This document shows, one piece after another, positions 34,501 to 46,425 of a stretch of DNA of 64,000 nucleotides; within the stretch, counting starts at the first letter, position 1, and every line of letters starts with the position of its first letter. The DNA is taken from assembly GCA_033026295.1 (NCBI GenBank), contig CM065184.1, positions 2,007,001 to 2,071,000 of the forward strand. Reading direction: 5' to 3'. Under the pieces are notes generated by a model that was given only the letters and a program-made list of their open reading frames with translations, did not search any database and was not told the origin of the DNA. The translations under genes were made by a program, and so were the position numbers. Origin of the DNA: Channa striata. Taxonomy: Eukaryota > Chordata > Actinopteri > Anabantiformes > Channidae.

Positions 34501-35354
34501 ACTCTCTACTTAATTAACAAATATTTACATGAGTTACTAGCTACATTAAAACCGTAGATATATTTACATATTATTGTCCACGTTGATAAAAACGATACCT
34601 TCAGTCTGGTGTCTTGTGGCAATCAGTGCTAACAACAAGCCAAGTTTTCCTTTTTTGTTTCGTGGAAGCTAGTGTATCCTTTAAAGGGTGTAGGTAGGGA
34701 ATAGAATTACAACGTGCTTGTCCAGGGCTCATCCAACGGCAACACTCGGGCTACATCTGGTTCGCAGAATGTGTCTTTATGGCCACCGACAAGTTTTAAA
34801 ATGACAGCGTCAGCATTGTTTTGGTTTAGAGTTCCTCACACAAGGACAATTAGCAGTTTTTTTCACATGACAATCGACTATATGAGGTAATAAATGACCT
34901 TGTGACTGGTCAGGCAAAATATATGACATAACCAATTGCCACAGCGTGATTATTTGGACCCTTCTGAAGAAAAATAAGATTTCAGGAGTCTGTTTTGGAC
35001 TAAGTGACTTGGTCAGATGAATGGTGTTGGCCTGGTGTTCATCCTGGCACATGGACACTGCCAGGTGTCCACTGCTTAGGGCCAGACAGGCCTCTTAAGC
35101 CGTGCCACCTTTCACTCTCTTTAATAGGTGGTGGACTGAATGCCCAAAGACACTAACACCAGCCTTTGGTGGGCAGCCGGCCTGGATGAACAGAACTTCT
35201 TATAAAACTGAGAGAAAAGATGGAGAGAGAGTTATAAAAAGAAAAGGCAGACACCATACATGCTCTGCTCCAACAAGAGCACAGTGAAAAGGCAGCGAAT
35301 CAGCAAAACAAGTCACCCACCCTCACATACACACACTCATCAACCCAACATTTA
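34501..35354. other. Unique non-coding sequence
   Basis: No gene. 34501-34620 may be the degraded remainder of the preceding repeat. Nothing else recognisable. Confidence 0.3.
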
Positions 35355-35665
35355 CATTAGAAGTGGAAGGACACAGTGGGCCTGGGGAGGAGAGGTCAGG
35401 CATGCCATTGAGAGGTTGTAAACACTGTAAGACAGTATCTCCATGGAAGCCCGTGCACTGCTCTGAGGCATCTCACCCCTCTCCATCTCGCCGCCAGCCC
35501 CACAGCCCTTCCAAAGCCAAGTACCCTGTACGCTGGCCCCCGAGTCGGCTCCTCGTCTCCTCTGCCAGCCCGGCCGTCCAGCACAACAGATGTGCACAGA
35601 CGAGTGGCCTTGGATGACTGGATCCCCAGGGCTTTACAGAAGCAAAGAAGGAGGAAAGACGATGA
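35355..35665. promoter_or_regulatory. GC-rich candidate conserved element
   Basis: Among the most GC-rich 300-base stretches in the window, repeat-free and open on both strands (84-130 codons), which is expected from GC-richness alone. Clustered CpGs occur at 35490-35590 ('ctcgccgccagcc', 'cccccgagtcggctcctcgt', 'cccggccgtcc'). It could be a conserved regulatory element, a small CpG island or an unrecognised exon. No protein family is recognised in any frame. Confidence 0.3.
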
Positions 35666-36089
35666 GCGTGGCCTTGATGGAGGGTTTGTGTTACCAGGGT
35701 CCTGTGTTTGCGGAGAGCTTATATTTACTGTATGTGAACAATAGAGTTGGTTGCTAGGGCCTATTACTTTAATGTCTTTTCCTGTCACCCTTGATTTCAG
35801 AAATTGAAGGCAGTTAGCAAGTTGCTGGTTGAAAACTTGAACTTTTTCTGATAGGACACTGCAGATGAGAAAAGCCTTCCTGTTTCATTTGCGGTCTGTC
35901 CATTTGATGTAAAGACTTTGAAGGAATTACAATTAGGTGTATTTCTTCAGAAATGTTGACCTGTAGGTAAAACGTTTCAGTGAGTAACATGCAGTCCTCA
36001 CTTTGAACTTTTCAAGCCCACAGTGGCCTTTGACATCTCAATAGTTCATCCTTGAGTCTGGGTGGACATATGTGCCAGGACCTGTCCAG
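35666..36089. other. Unique non-coding sequence
   Basis: Nothing recognisable. Confidence 0.35.
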
Positions 36090-36320
36090 AGTAAATGTTC
36101 TGCACTTGTATAGCGCTTTTCTACCTGTTGGTACTCAAAGCACTTTACACTGATTCTTATTTACCCATTCACACTCACAATCACACACACACTCACACAG
36201 AGATGGAGGAACGGCCGACACTCACCGGGAGCAGCTAAGCGGAGGTTCAGTGTCTTGCTCAAGGACATTTCGGCTTGTGACCAGAGGAGCCGGGGATTAA
36301 ACTAAAAACTGTAGGATTGG
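36090..36320 (+). repeat. Fish 'TATAGCGCTTTTCTACCT' interspersed repeat
   Basis: 'cttgtatagcgcttttctac' (near 36105), 'actcaaagcactttacac' (near 36133), 'acccattcacactcac' (near 36163), 'gagcagctaagcggaggttc' (near 36229) and 'agtgtcttgctcaaggacat' (near 36249) follow the order of a well-known fish repeat. The final 'ccggggattaaac' corresponds to its 'gggaatcgaacc' end, a tRNA-like B box on the minus strand, so the element may be a minus-strand SINE. Class uncertain. Confidence 0.85.
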
Positions 36321-36999
36321 TGGACGATAATAAATGGATGGACAAATGCGCCACATGTGAATCTTCATATTCAAATGCATGAGATGTGTGAATGGATGGA
36401 CTGACTGACTATGGCTTTTGTTGACAAGAAGCCAAACAATGAGGTTTTTGAAATATGTACATTTGACACAATAGTTTAAGAATCTGATTATATAAAAGTG
36501 TTAAACATCTATTTATTCAGCGAAGATTCACTGAGAGACTTAATTTCTTTTTCAGGACAAACCTGTAAAAATACATTGACACTTTAAAGCTGCCCGGCAC
36601 AACCGCAGTCTGACCTGTGGCCAGTGAGCAGCTCCACTGGAGCAGTCGGGATTAAGGGCTTTGCTCATGGGCACCACCAGTTGTTGATGAGGGAGGGTGT
36701 GATATTTCGCTTAAATCTTAACCAGATTCTAAATCGGCAGCGTTCAGGACACAAGTTAATGTCTGTAACTATTAGGCAACCACTGGCCAATTTGTGTCAT
36801 TATTTCTGGTTGTATGTCGCCTGGATATATTTGTATGCCCCAATTGTATGTCATCATCTTTTGAAAGGTTTTCTGCCAGACATCTGTTAAATTTGATGTG
36901 AATTTGAAATTCCATTTTTGTAGCACAGCACAGCTAGTATGACTTCACTACAAAGTTCCTATGCGCAGGCTGCGCAACACACTTCCTGTGTGTCCTTCT
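36321..36999. other. Unique sequence with a possible repeat scrap
   Basis: 36625-36690 ('ctccactggagcagtcggga' then 'ttaagggctttgctcatggg') resembles the 'ggttaagggccttgctcaagggc' phrase of fish SINE-like repeats, so a short degraded copy is likely. The remainder is unremarkable. Confidence 0.35.
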
Positions 37000-38150
37000 A
37001 TGTGATCAGAGGCCATAAAGTAGGCTATACAACCCTTGAACTACCCCTCTATGGAGGGTGGGTGTGGGGAGGAACACAGGTGGGTTTAAATGGTGTCCGG
37101 GTTTGAATGAGGCCCCTTTGAGGATATGGTCCATTTGTATAGCGGCTGTTATGTGGCCCTCAGCAGCCAAGCCTATCAGACAGGAAGACAGCCAACTGAC
37201 AGGATGGCACAGTGGCAGACATGCTCGTGGACAAATTAATTTTCCATGTTACATTTTCAGGATTCAGATCAAATTTTTCCACATCAGAGTCCTGCAGTGT
37301 GGTAGAATTTTAGCCCAGCGTCTGTCGATGTGTGGATGCTCTGTAAAACAGATTCCCATTCAGCAGCCGTGTATAAAGGCCTTTTATTGGGAACGCTGTT
37401 CGTTAGCCCTCTCACCTCATGTATTCGCCACTTCACTCACAGAGAGAGAGTGGGAAGCAGTTGAAAGACATGAGGAAGGAGAAGGAGAGAAGTAAAAAGG
37501 GAGTGTAGGAAAAAACAGGCCTTCGGGGCTTCTTTGAACAAAAGACAAGAGTTAGAGAGTGAACGGAGGGAGACTGAATGCTCACAGAGAGAGGGGAGAG
37601 TATTAGAGAAAAGCCGAGAAAGGGAGCGAAAGTTTACAGAGCTGGAGCAGGCAGCGGCTGCCAGGCGCTGAGGAATTCACGGTCGATTTGTCCTTGTTCG
37701 CGAATGGTTTGCAATAAAAAGAAGCTGAAGGGGAGAAGGGGCTGGACCGAGTTGGGGGCAAGCAACAGATTGCAGATGCCTCTATTGGAGAGGGCTCCTT
37801 GTGAAAAAGTAGGTACCCCTCTCCGAGTCCCGAGCCACCCTCGAGAGAAAAGAGCCCTTCTCTACTGTAAAGGAGCGCTCGGGACATTGTGGGGCTTTGT
37901 CAATGGCTCTCGGCTGGGGCACCGGGAGAATACAAGGAGGCCCAGTGTTTAGCGCTGCAGCGCCTTCTATAGAGGCCAGAACCGTAATGGGGGCCCCAGG
38001 GGCTCTACAGGGAGTTTAGAGGGCCCAGTTTCAATGGAGACCAAATCTTTTTAACGGGTACATTGTGCGACTCTCTCTCCCTTTGCCCCAAACATGGGAG
38101 AAAGGGAAATTCCTATGCAGATCAAACAGAATGTCTTCATTTCCAAATAA
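37000..38150. promoter_or_regulatory. Large candidate regulatory block, GC-rich and repeat-free
   Basis: Over about 1.1 kb there is no microsatellite or recognised repeat, and composition is higher in GC than the flanks. It includes an AATTAATT palindrome (37234-37241), an inverted CCAAT box in 'cttttattggg', SOX-type 'acattgt' at 37884-37890 and 38060-38066 with 'ctttgt' at 37895-37900, and a perfect 12-base palindrome 'gcgctgcagcgc' at 37952-37963. Open frames of 145 and 124 codons (37058-37495, 37578-37952) have no domain, good start context or splice evidence. Enhancer cluster is the favoured reading; an unannotated first exon or lncRNA promoter is possible. Confidence 0.35.
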
Positions 38151-38392
38151 ACATGAGATGGATTAAATTTGGGACACAGCTTGGAACATAGTTTGAGTAG
38201 AGAGGATAGTGGCGAGCTGTGTGTGTGTGTTCGTGTGTGTGTTCGCGAACAGTGGTTAGCAACCGTTTCACTGAGGTGAGTTTAGAGCCAATCACAACCT
38301 GTTAAAGCACCTGTCAGTCAACACAGTGGACCACTGCACCAAGGGCAACCTCCAGCTGTTTTCGAGTGCGTGTGTGTGTGTGTGTGTGTAGT
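38151..38392. repeat. Two short (TG)n microsatellites
   Basis: Interrupted TG lies at 38219-38242 and pure (TG)9-10 at 38370-38388, separated by about 130 bases of unique sequence. Confidence 0.9.
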
Positions 38393-41300
38393 CTCTATGC
38401 TGATTCTGTTTGACTCTGTTAAGTAATTTCAGTCGTGAGTTGTCAGTTGTCTGTTCCCCCATTACACCACAATTATAAAACCTAGTGAACATTTTAAGCC
38501 AGAGTATAATCCCTTAAAGATAGACGCACATGGGCACAGAAAAATGGCATTTCAATCATTCAAGATTTGCAAATACAAACTTTACCCTGTCACCATGACG
38601 GCTGTGGAACGCTGTGGAAAATGCAGCTGATATCCGAGTGCACAGTGGGAGCGGAGGCCTTGTTATACTACGTCTCTGTATATGTTCTTACAAAATGTGC
38701 CGTATGAAGTGTTAAAAGATCGATCACAGTAGTTCTTTATTACAATGTTTTTCCTGATTTGCTAATATTACAGTTTTGGCCGTTATTTCACACTGGTTGC
38801 AATAAAATCAAAGTAATTCACGCTACCGTTAAACCCTTGTGCCCTAGTTAGTACGTTATGGGTTCATATGTGGTATGTACACATCCAGCCCAAATCTCAA
38901 GTCCATACCAACCTGAGCCCGGCTCAAACATTCTGAAGAGTAAGAGTACGAATAGTATCGCTCCACTGTGGAATCTATATTTCAGATTAATAAAGCCTCT
39001 ATGCCAGTGAAAGCTGTGGCTGGAGGCACATGTTTTGAGATTGTGTGTCCACTTGTTTGTTCCATTCATATGAAATAATATCACAAAGTTTTTTTTTTAT
39101 TTGGCCAAAGCATCTACTTGGATTCAAGGATAAACTGAAATGATTGTAGTGATCAGAGGTTAGATTTAGATTTTTGTTAACTTAATGTCTGTCCCGATGC
39201 CTGGGGGGACTTCCATTACCCCCGGTAAAAAGATAAAATGATTAGAAAATGAGTCTGAGCAGACATGCGGGTAAGCTGCAGCTTGACTGACTGGTGGAGG
39301 TGTACAACGTCGGGCAATAATTCCAGTTTTTGATGTCTTTAATGTATGTTATTAAAGGACAGCATGTGTTATTGGGGTTCTGTGGTTATGTCACAGGCTG
39401 TGATTGACATGATGATAAAAATGTGCTTTTGTATATGTTAATATGTTACAAGCATTAAAGTTACAGGCATCAGTTGGCAAGAGTAAATATATAATTTTTT
39501 GTACCTTAGCTCATAGGTCTAATCATCGATTCAGCCTCATTGGACGATTTCATTTTCTGATGGGTGCTCCTGGGCACATACCGAATTACTGGACAACAAC
39601 GCTGTAGGTAGATCAGACCTGAATACGCTGTGAAGTATGATCATGTAATCATTTAATCTTGGATTAAATCCTGTCTGATTGTCCGAAGATCACATTTACC
39701 CAGATCACTTTTTTTCGTCGTCACATTGCTTTATTACGATAATTTAAAAAGTTATGTGTCGTCGTAAAAGCTAGAAACAATGGCCAGTGCTATGGAAAGA
39801 GTATCAAGTCACACTTACCTGGAATAATTGCTTAACTTTCTAAAAACCAATAAACAGCGGCCTTCTGTGATTATGAACTCTGCACTGAAATGACGTGATC
39901 CACGTGTGTGGTTACTCTGAACTAAACTCAAACACACAATGAGCATTCAGAGGAAACGGTCATCATCCATGAACCCCTGGACAGGAAGCAGTTCTTCCTG
40001 AAGAATTCCCTCATCTCGCCAGCTGTCTGTAAACATGTGTGGAGTCTGTGCTCTCTATCTGTGCATGTGACACACAGATACGCGGAGATGAGAGAGCGTG
40101 ACACCTCTGACTGCCAGGTTCCTCCAATTGTTAGGCAGGAAACCCACTCCGACTGGAGATAAAAGAAAACGAAAAGGAAAATACCAAAGACAGAGCGAGC
40201 GGGAGGGTACAGTAAGATGCTCGCTCACTCCAGGGAGAAAGTAGTGCAAAGGTGAGGGTCGTGGAACAACAAAGAGCCTGTGAATAACAGCAAGAATGAC
40301 AACAGCGAGATGAGTCAGGCCTGTGGTTGAGACGCGGCTGGTTTGGATTGTGTTTTGAGTAGAGAGACCCCACAGTGACGCACACAACACCTGTTTTAAC
40401 TCAAGTTCACATGGAGGTATGCCACAAACATACGTAAAAATTTACACCAAACTTATGGTAAGATCAGGGTACGGATATTTTTACACCATCTGTGCAGAAC
40501 TTATTTTGTGTTTCTCCGTAGCTGTAGCTCAAACGAGGCCAATGTTAACCAAACGATGTTACTTTTTAGATTAGTCATTGAATTTAGCAGATTTCAAGAT
40601 TTGGAAAAAGTTTGGTTTTTATTCCAATGTTACAGATACATCACATCTTCTGGCAACAGCATGAGTGTCGAAACTGAGAATAATGACGAGCATTTACCTC
40701 CTAAATTTACCGCCCTAAAAAGTATTGTTATTGTACAGAAGTATTGATTCTCCAAATGTCTAGTAAGAACCCCCACACAGTGGAATCTCCAGCGTAGCAT
40801 TTAATAACAGTGACGTTTTAATTACCAGAGGCCCTTCTAGTGAAACGTGGGTGAGAACCTGACTCTAATTAATATCATCATCTAGTCCAAATTGTAAAAG
40901 CACATCCCGTCTTTTTTTTTCTTTATCACTGTTTTGTCATATAGTAAAATCGTAGAGAATATTTGGCTCAGGGACTTTTACACGCACGCTTTCAACAGTG
41001 AAACTTTGGGGGAAACACCACATGAAACTGTGGCATTTGAAAGAATTCTTGGCAAATATTTGCCTTCTTACCCAGAATTAGGGCAGCAGCCAGGCGATGG
41101 TTTTAGTCGAGCTTAGCAGAAAGACTGACAGACAATGGAAAACAGTTCTGTCTGTTGGAAGGTGACAACATTCGATTATATTTTTATTATCAAATCCCTT
41201 CTTTTGTTTTCACTGTTGAGATGCAGAAACAGAAAGGCAACAACAAAAGTCCTTTTTTGCTAAAAAGGCAGCAAAGTTCGAAGATGTCCTCTTCACCCAC

Positions 41301-41937
41301 GGGAGTCGATGATCACAGCGGTCTGATCAACTCACATAATTAGTTTAATGGGAAACACCTTTTGATGTGGTACAAGATGGTAAAATCAAAAGCATTTAAA
41401 CAGCAAACTCCTACAGCCTAATGTGACTCATTCTCAAAGACTAATCAGAGGGAGGACTGCGTATTTTGGCCCTTGTCAGTTACTGTACATACTGTCACTC
41501 TGTTGACTGGAGGACTGATTACAGCATGGAAAACCTGTTTGAGTTTTCACATGTGCATCATATTATTGTTTTATGCATCAGATTACTGTTATATGACACA
41601 CTTGGAAAATTGTGAACCTGTTCCTTAACAGTAGCTGATCCAGTGTTCCTGGAGCGGCTTCCTCTAATTGTCTGCGCTACACTGACAAACAGGCGAGAAC
41701 GTGCACAAATTCACATGTTCACATTCACGAGTGCGCGCTGATCAGACACGACATTGACACATGTGATACACTGTGTAAAGGTGTAGAGGTCTACAAGTAT
41801 AAAACCAGAAGTACTCTACTAAGAGAGCTATGCATTTTCTACAATGCTAACTATAGTAATTATGGCAAACTATGTAGACTAATTATTAAAAAACCAAAGG
41901 TCATTGTTGGTAGAGGCGAAGCAACTTTAACCATTTT
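38393..41937. other. Unique AT-rich non-coding sequence
   Basis: About 3.5 kb with no recognised gene or repeat. Poly-T runs lie near 39090 and 40910. Minus-strand frames at 40055-40390 (84 and 111 codons) are not recognisable. Confidence 0.35.
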
Positions 41938-42145
41938 ATGTGCTGACAGGTGGGCAACACGTAATAATACATAAGCATTTATCAGTTTGCATAAAAAAAA
42001 CTATAATAACTAAAAAAGGTTGATGGATCGACATGGGTAAACACCTGTCAGCACATAATGTGGTTCCACTTTTCCTAACATTATAAAACCACTATACTAT
42101 TATTAGTTTAGTGGTAGTATTAATGTCGTGGCTGATCAGTATATT
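41938..42145. mobile_element. Tc1-type element remnant with internal inverted repeat
   Basis: The right end 'taatgtcgtggctgatcagt' at about 42120-42140 is a terminal repeat of the Tc1-like family seen at 8911-9841. 'atgtgctgacaggtg' (41938-41952) and its exact reverse complement (42042-42056) form 15-base arms. 'gacaggtg' is also the subterminal phrase of the remembered element, so the two arms may be its two subterminal regions with nearly all internal sequence lost. The left terminus is not clearly visible. Confidence 0.55.
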
Positions 42146-44561
42146 CTGTCCATTACAAAGTCACATGCTGCAGAACTGTGCACACACTGAGCAGATCATG
42201 TACACATGATGAGCATGTTAAGAGCTTGTGTGCCTTTCTCCCATCGTCATGGTTACCCACCAGCCAGCACACTTTGTGAGGTGACGGTTTCAGGGGATGA
42301 ACCGGGATTTGCTCTCTGAACGGGATTTCAGTTGGGCTGCAGTTCACATTTTGTTCTGCCCTGCCTAGACGAGCAGCTGGGTGGAAACAGGAGGAAAACC
42401 TGAGGTTACTTAAAGTCTGTGGTACAGTGCCGTAAAGCCCCACACATCTGGCTTCCTGGGCAGGGTTACACAAAGAGTGACAATAAATACTGTCTAAGTC
42501 GTGCTGTCTGTTTGTGTGTTTGTTATGTCGTTAGGGCTGCAATGCCATTTACTGATACTTGAAGCTGACACTGATCTGCAGAGATAACTGAAGTGAAAAT
42601 CAAGATCAGCTGCATACACGACAAGCGTTATACTCCAATATGCAATTCAGTTTTAACATATGCAGTCAAGTGTAATGTGATGTTAAGTTAAATTAAATTA
42701 AATGTATTTAAATATGCTCAAGCACGGATTTTTAATTAATAATTAAATATAATTGGCTCCTGGAAAGGAAATGATCAAATTGCTTCTCATCAGTCCAGTT
42801 CTCTTTATTAATCGTTATTAATGCCTGATCCATTTTCTCTCTGGGAGGAAAAAGGAGTTGTTGTTTTTTTTTATCCAAATGTGCGTTTACCCACCTGTGG
42901 CAGTAACACCAAAATTCACTCCTGCTTGAGTAACAGCTAAAACACACAGTACCAGAAAACTAATGTGCCTTTTAAAAATGTGACAACAAATTTTGGACAA
43001 AAGTAGATCAGGGGTCCTTCTGGCAAAAGTGTTGTTGTTTATATCTGACATTAAATTACAGAGGAAAAGCATTTTAAAAAAGAAAAATTGACTAGCTCCT
43101 TGCCTGCTTTGGCACAAAAACAAAAAATTGTTGTTAAAAGCGATTAGCTTCCTTCACAGGTTGTGAATGGACTTTACTTGGAAGGAATTTTTTACTTTGC
43201 AGATTCAACAGCTGGAATATTTTTGCAGTTTGAGGTTTTGGGGACACAAATATTTTGATAAAACTTGTTTCCAGTCTGCGTTTGCACTTTATTTCTGTGT
43301 GTGATTCACTGCAGTGTTCCTGACAACGTGGATGTGTCCCAGCCAGCAAGAACTGTGTTCATTGTTTTCTTCTTTGAGCAGGTCATGGCTAATAACTAAA
43401 ATCTAAATTGACATAATAGATTGTTTGCAAACTGTTACAAGTCTGTGGAGACTAAAGACTGTAACACCAGCTAACAACAACCGACGAGGAGCGAAATATG
43501 TGATGCCTGCTGCTGCTTCCTCAGTTCTGCACAAATACATGTCCGTTTTATCTAGGACAGACGGTGGTTATCCAATTTTATTCTGCCTATTCTGTTTCAT
43601 ACATGTTTTCTTTGTCGTATGATATGAAGTCCTCCTCAAATCCTAAGTGTGACGCAACTATTAGCTTATACTGTGTTACAGATTAATTCTGTCCCCGCAA
43701 AAAAGTCATTTGCTGAAATCCCTTAACCCTTGCTCAGGAGAACAGGATAGAATGAAATGTATCATGGTTGTCATTTTTTTACAACCAACAGCCTGTCACA
43801 TTTCCATAAATCATTTATGGGAAACTCATATCCCACACATTGAGGTAATTATTGTTCTGTAGTCAATAAAACAATTTGACTGGGACAGTTTTCTGACACA
43901 TGAGAGCAGCTGGCCAATCCCATATCACGTTTTATGTAGATGGTTTCTATCTACAATATTTTTCATGATTATCATGAAATTGTGTGTATGAGCCATTTGT
44001 CCTATATGTGCAATGCTAAGTCACTTAAATGGAACTTTGTAGTGAAGTTGTTGATGTGAACCAATAATCAACTTTCCCTCTTACAGTGTTTCCACGTGGT
44101 GCTGCATCAGCAGAGTCATGCAGCTGAACTTCATGTCTGATCTTTATCTGAAGGGTAACTTGTAAATGCTAAGTAATACCACACTGCATAACACATGTTT
44201 GGCTCTGGCCTTTTCGCATTACAGAACCTCAGCATATGACCAAACGTAACTTTTAACTGACTGATCGTTTCTATGACAAGAAATCTGGTTATCTGTAGAT
44301 AGAAGATTAAAGAAAGACAATATGAGCCATAAAACATGTGTACAAAGTGATTTAGCCACTTATCAGAATTGAGTCAAGTCTCAAACAAAGGAAGGAGAAC
44401 AATGGCAAGTTTTTGTGTGGCCTTCAGACAGGTTTGACAGTAGGTCCCGGAGCACTGCACTCACCTGTTTCACCGCTGGCAGCTATTTATTATCTATGGA
44501 ACGCCCTGATCCTCAAACATGACAGAGGCAAATTCCTCTGCGTGGACATGTACTGTATGTG
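42146..44561. other. Unique non-coding sequence
   Basis: No gene or repeat recognised. 42680-42750 is strongly AT-rich ('aaattaaattaaatg'). Confidence 0.35.
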
Positions 44562-44873
44562 CGTGTGTGTGTGTGAGTGTGTGTGCATCAGAAGGGGTGA
44601 AGGTGATGAACTGACAGCAACCTGCGGGGAAGTGTCTCAGTATGTGGGTTGTGTCCGTCAGCTTCTAATCCTCTGTGATGCCGACCTGTTTGAACAGCCA
44701 GCAGGTTCTCACCGGCGGTTACGTAAGAGCTGAATGGAGGCCAAGCAAAGCCAGAGACCGACGGGAAGGGAGAGAGCGAGAGACATGGGGAAAGATTGGT
44801 TTGCACTTGTCATAGTTAATTCACCTGAACTGTACAATTACACAGGAATTTCTTGGCACCTACGAGTTTTTTG

Positions 44874-44905
<32 letters not shown>
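44562..44905. repeat. Two (TG)n microsatellites
   Basis: 44562-44585 is interrupted by one A. 44875-44905 is a pure run of about 15 units. The sequence between is GC-balanced and unique. Confidence 0.93.
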
Positions 44906-44907
<2 letters not shown>

Positions 44908-46020
44908 TTGTGGGCAGTAATGAGCAGGTGTTTGACTAAAAACTTTGACTAAACAAAGTTGGGCAGCTGGAGATCCCCCCATGCTGCTCCAAGACTAACA
45001 TTAGACATGTACCACAGGTTAATTGGACGCCACATATCAGTGAGCGGATGGAAAACAACCACTGCAACGCCGAGTGACTGCTTAACTCTTTCAGTGCCGT
45101 GTGCTGTGCTGAAGAGAGATCGCACTCTGAGCTGAGAGCAACATTAAAACAAAAGAGTTTCTGCGATCGTGTAACTGTTTGTTGACTAGGATTAAAATTA
45201 CAGTAAAGTCACTCGAAAAAGAAAAAAGAACGCAGAAGGGGCACTGATATATTCAAGAATTATTGTTGCATAATTGAGAAGACTGGTGTGAAGCTGGAGT
45301 AAACACATTACAGCACATTACATTACTGCTCACTCGAGTTTTTTTTTATTCTTTATTTATGTTTTTTTTGGCCAGAGCTCATCCTTTATGGTTAGTGGTT
45401 CACAAACACAAAGCAAAAGAGAGTGACATGCGTCCAATAGCAAACGAAAAGTCACGTGTGCACGTTCCGCAAACACTGTTTGGCTGAACAGAATTAAGAC
45501 GCTAAAAGAAAACTCATTCACTGAAAAAAATCTGTCATTGGAGGCAAAATATGTGATTTGGGCCACTTCAGCACATGCTGTGAACATTAGTGCCAGTGGA
45601 GTTTGGTCAGGAGTCGTCACTAACACTTCTGTTGTTCCTGCTGTCGAAATAATTTAAAATGAAATGTTAAACATGTTAATATTACTCACATTCTCTTTAT
45701 GGCACATTATGGCAAGTTTGCTTTTGCTGCCCAGCACAAAACACAGATTACACTGATGTGAATTTCAGTGACAGGGCCCTAACACAATCCAAGAACACGA
45801 TAATGTCAGTTTAGCACTTTGAGGAAACCATCAAGGGCTTTGACGGGTTCAAACACGGCGGTCGATGTGAACAGTGTCAGACTTGAAAATGGAACCTTTT
45901 GCAAGGTGAATGAATGACCTCTACCACTCTCATGGTCAAACACGAGTAAAGTAACTGAGCAGCTACACAGGAAGGAATATGATTTTTGTGCTGTTAATAT
46001 GTAGTTGTTCTCTCCTCAGA
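44906..46020. other. Unique non-coding sequence
   Basis: Nothing recognisable. A poly-T run lies near 45340-45370. Confidence 0.35.
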
Positions 46021-46199
46021 AACACACACACACACACCTGGGAATGACATCATTGTGTACAGAGGCCTGATGTCATTAGTCAACAAAAGCAATGACCTGT
46101 TGCATAAGAAAGCCGGAGTGGGGTGGAGTGATTGACTGGGACAATCGTGCATGCATAGAAATGCACGCACACACTCACGCACACACACAGACACACACG
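46021..46199. repeat. CA microsatellites flanking a spacer
   Basis: (CA)8 lies at 46022-46037, and an interrupted CA array with CG and CT variants at 46163-46199. The second directly abuts the next repeat. Confidence 0.9.
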
Positions 46200-46425
46200 T
46201 TTATCTTTCTATACTTGTGAGGACACTCTTTGACTTAATACAATAGCCCCTTCCCCTAACCCTTACCATCACAACTGAACGCCTAATCGTATCCAAAACC
46301 TAATTCTAACCCCGACCCTAAAACCCGGTCTTTAGGGTAAAAAATGTCCTCACTTTACAAAAGTCCTCACTCTGTTGGTTAAAAACTCAGTCCTCACTGA
46401 GCATGCCGTACAGTCACACACACTG
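46200..46425 (+). repeat. Fish 'TATACTTGTGAGGACACT' interspersed repeat
   Basis: 'ctatacttgtgaggacactc' (near 46209), a CCTAACCCT-rich middle, 'cctcactttacaaaagtcct' and a flanking CA microsatellite match a common fish repeat whose consensus I recall as 'tatacttgtgaggacactcattgac...ccctaaccttaaccatcac'. A related, opposite-facing fragment is at 62984-63190. The telomere-like CCTAA content belongs to the repeat and is not telomeric. Confidence 0.8.

Noticed and set aside
37058..37952. 145- and 124-codon frames in the GC-rich block
   Set aside because: GC-rich DNA has few stops. No start context, splice sites or family resemblance, so the block is listed as regulatory instead.
46255..46330. 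CCTAA-rich stretch as telomeric relic
   Set aside because: It is the normal middle of the interspersed repeat that contains it.
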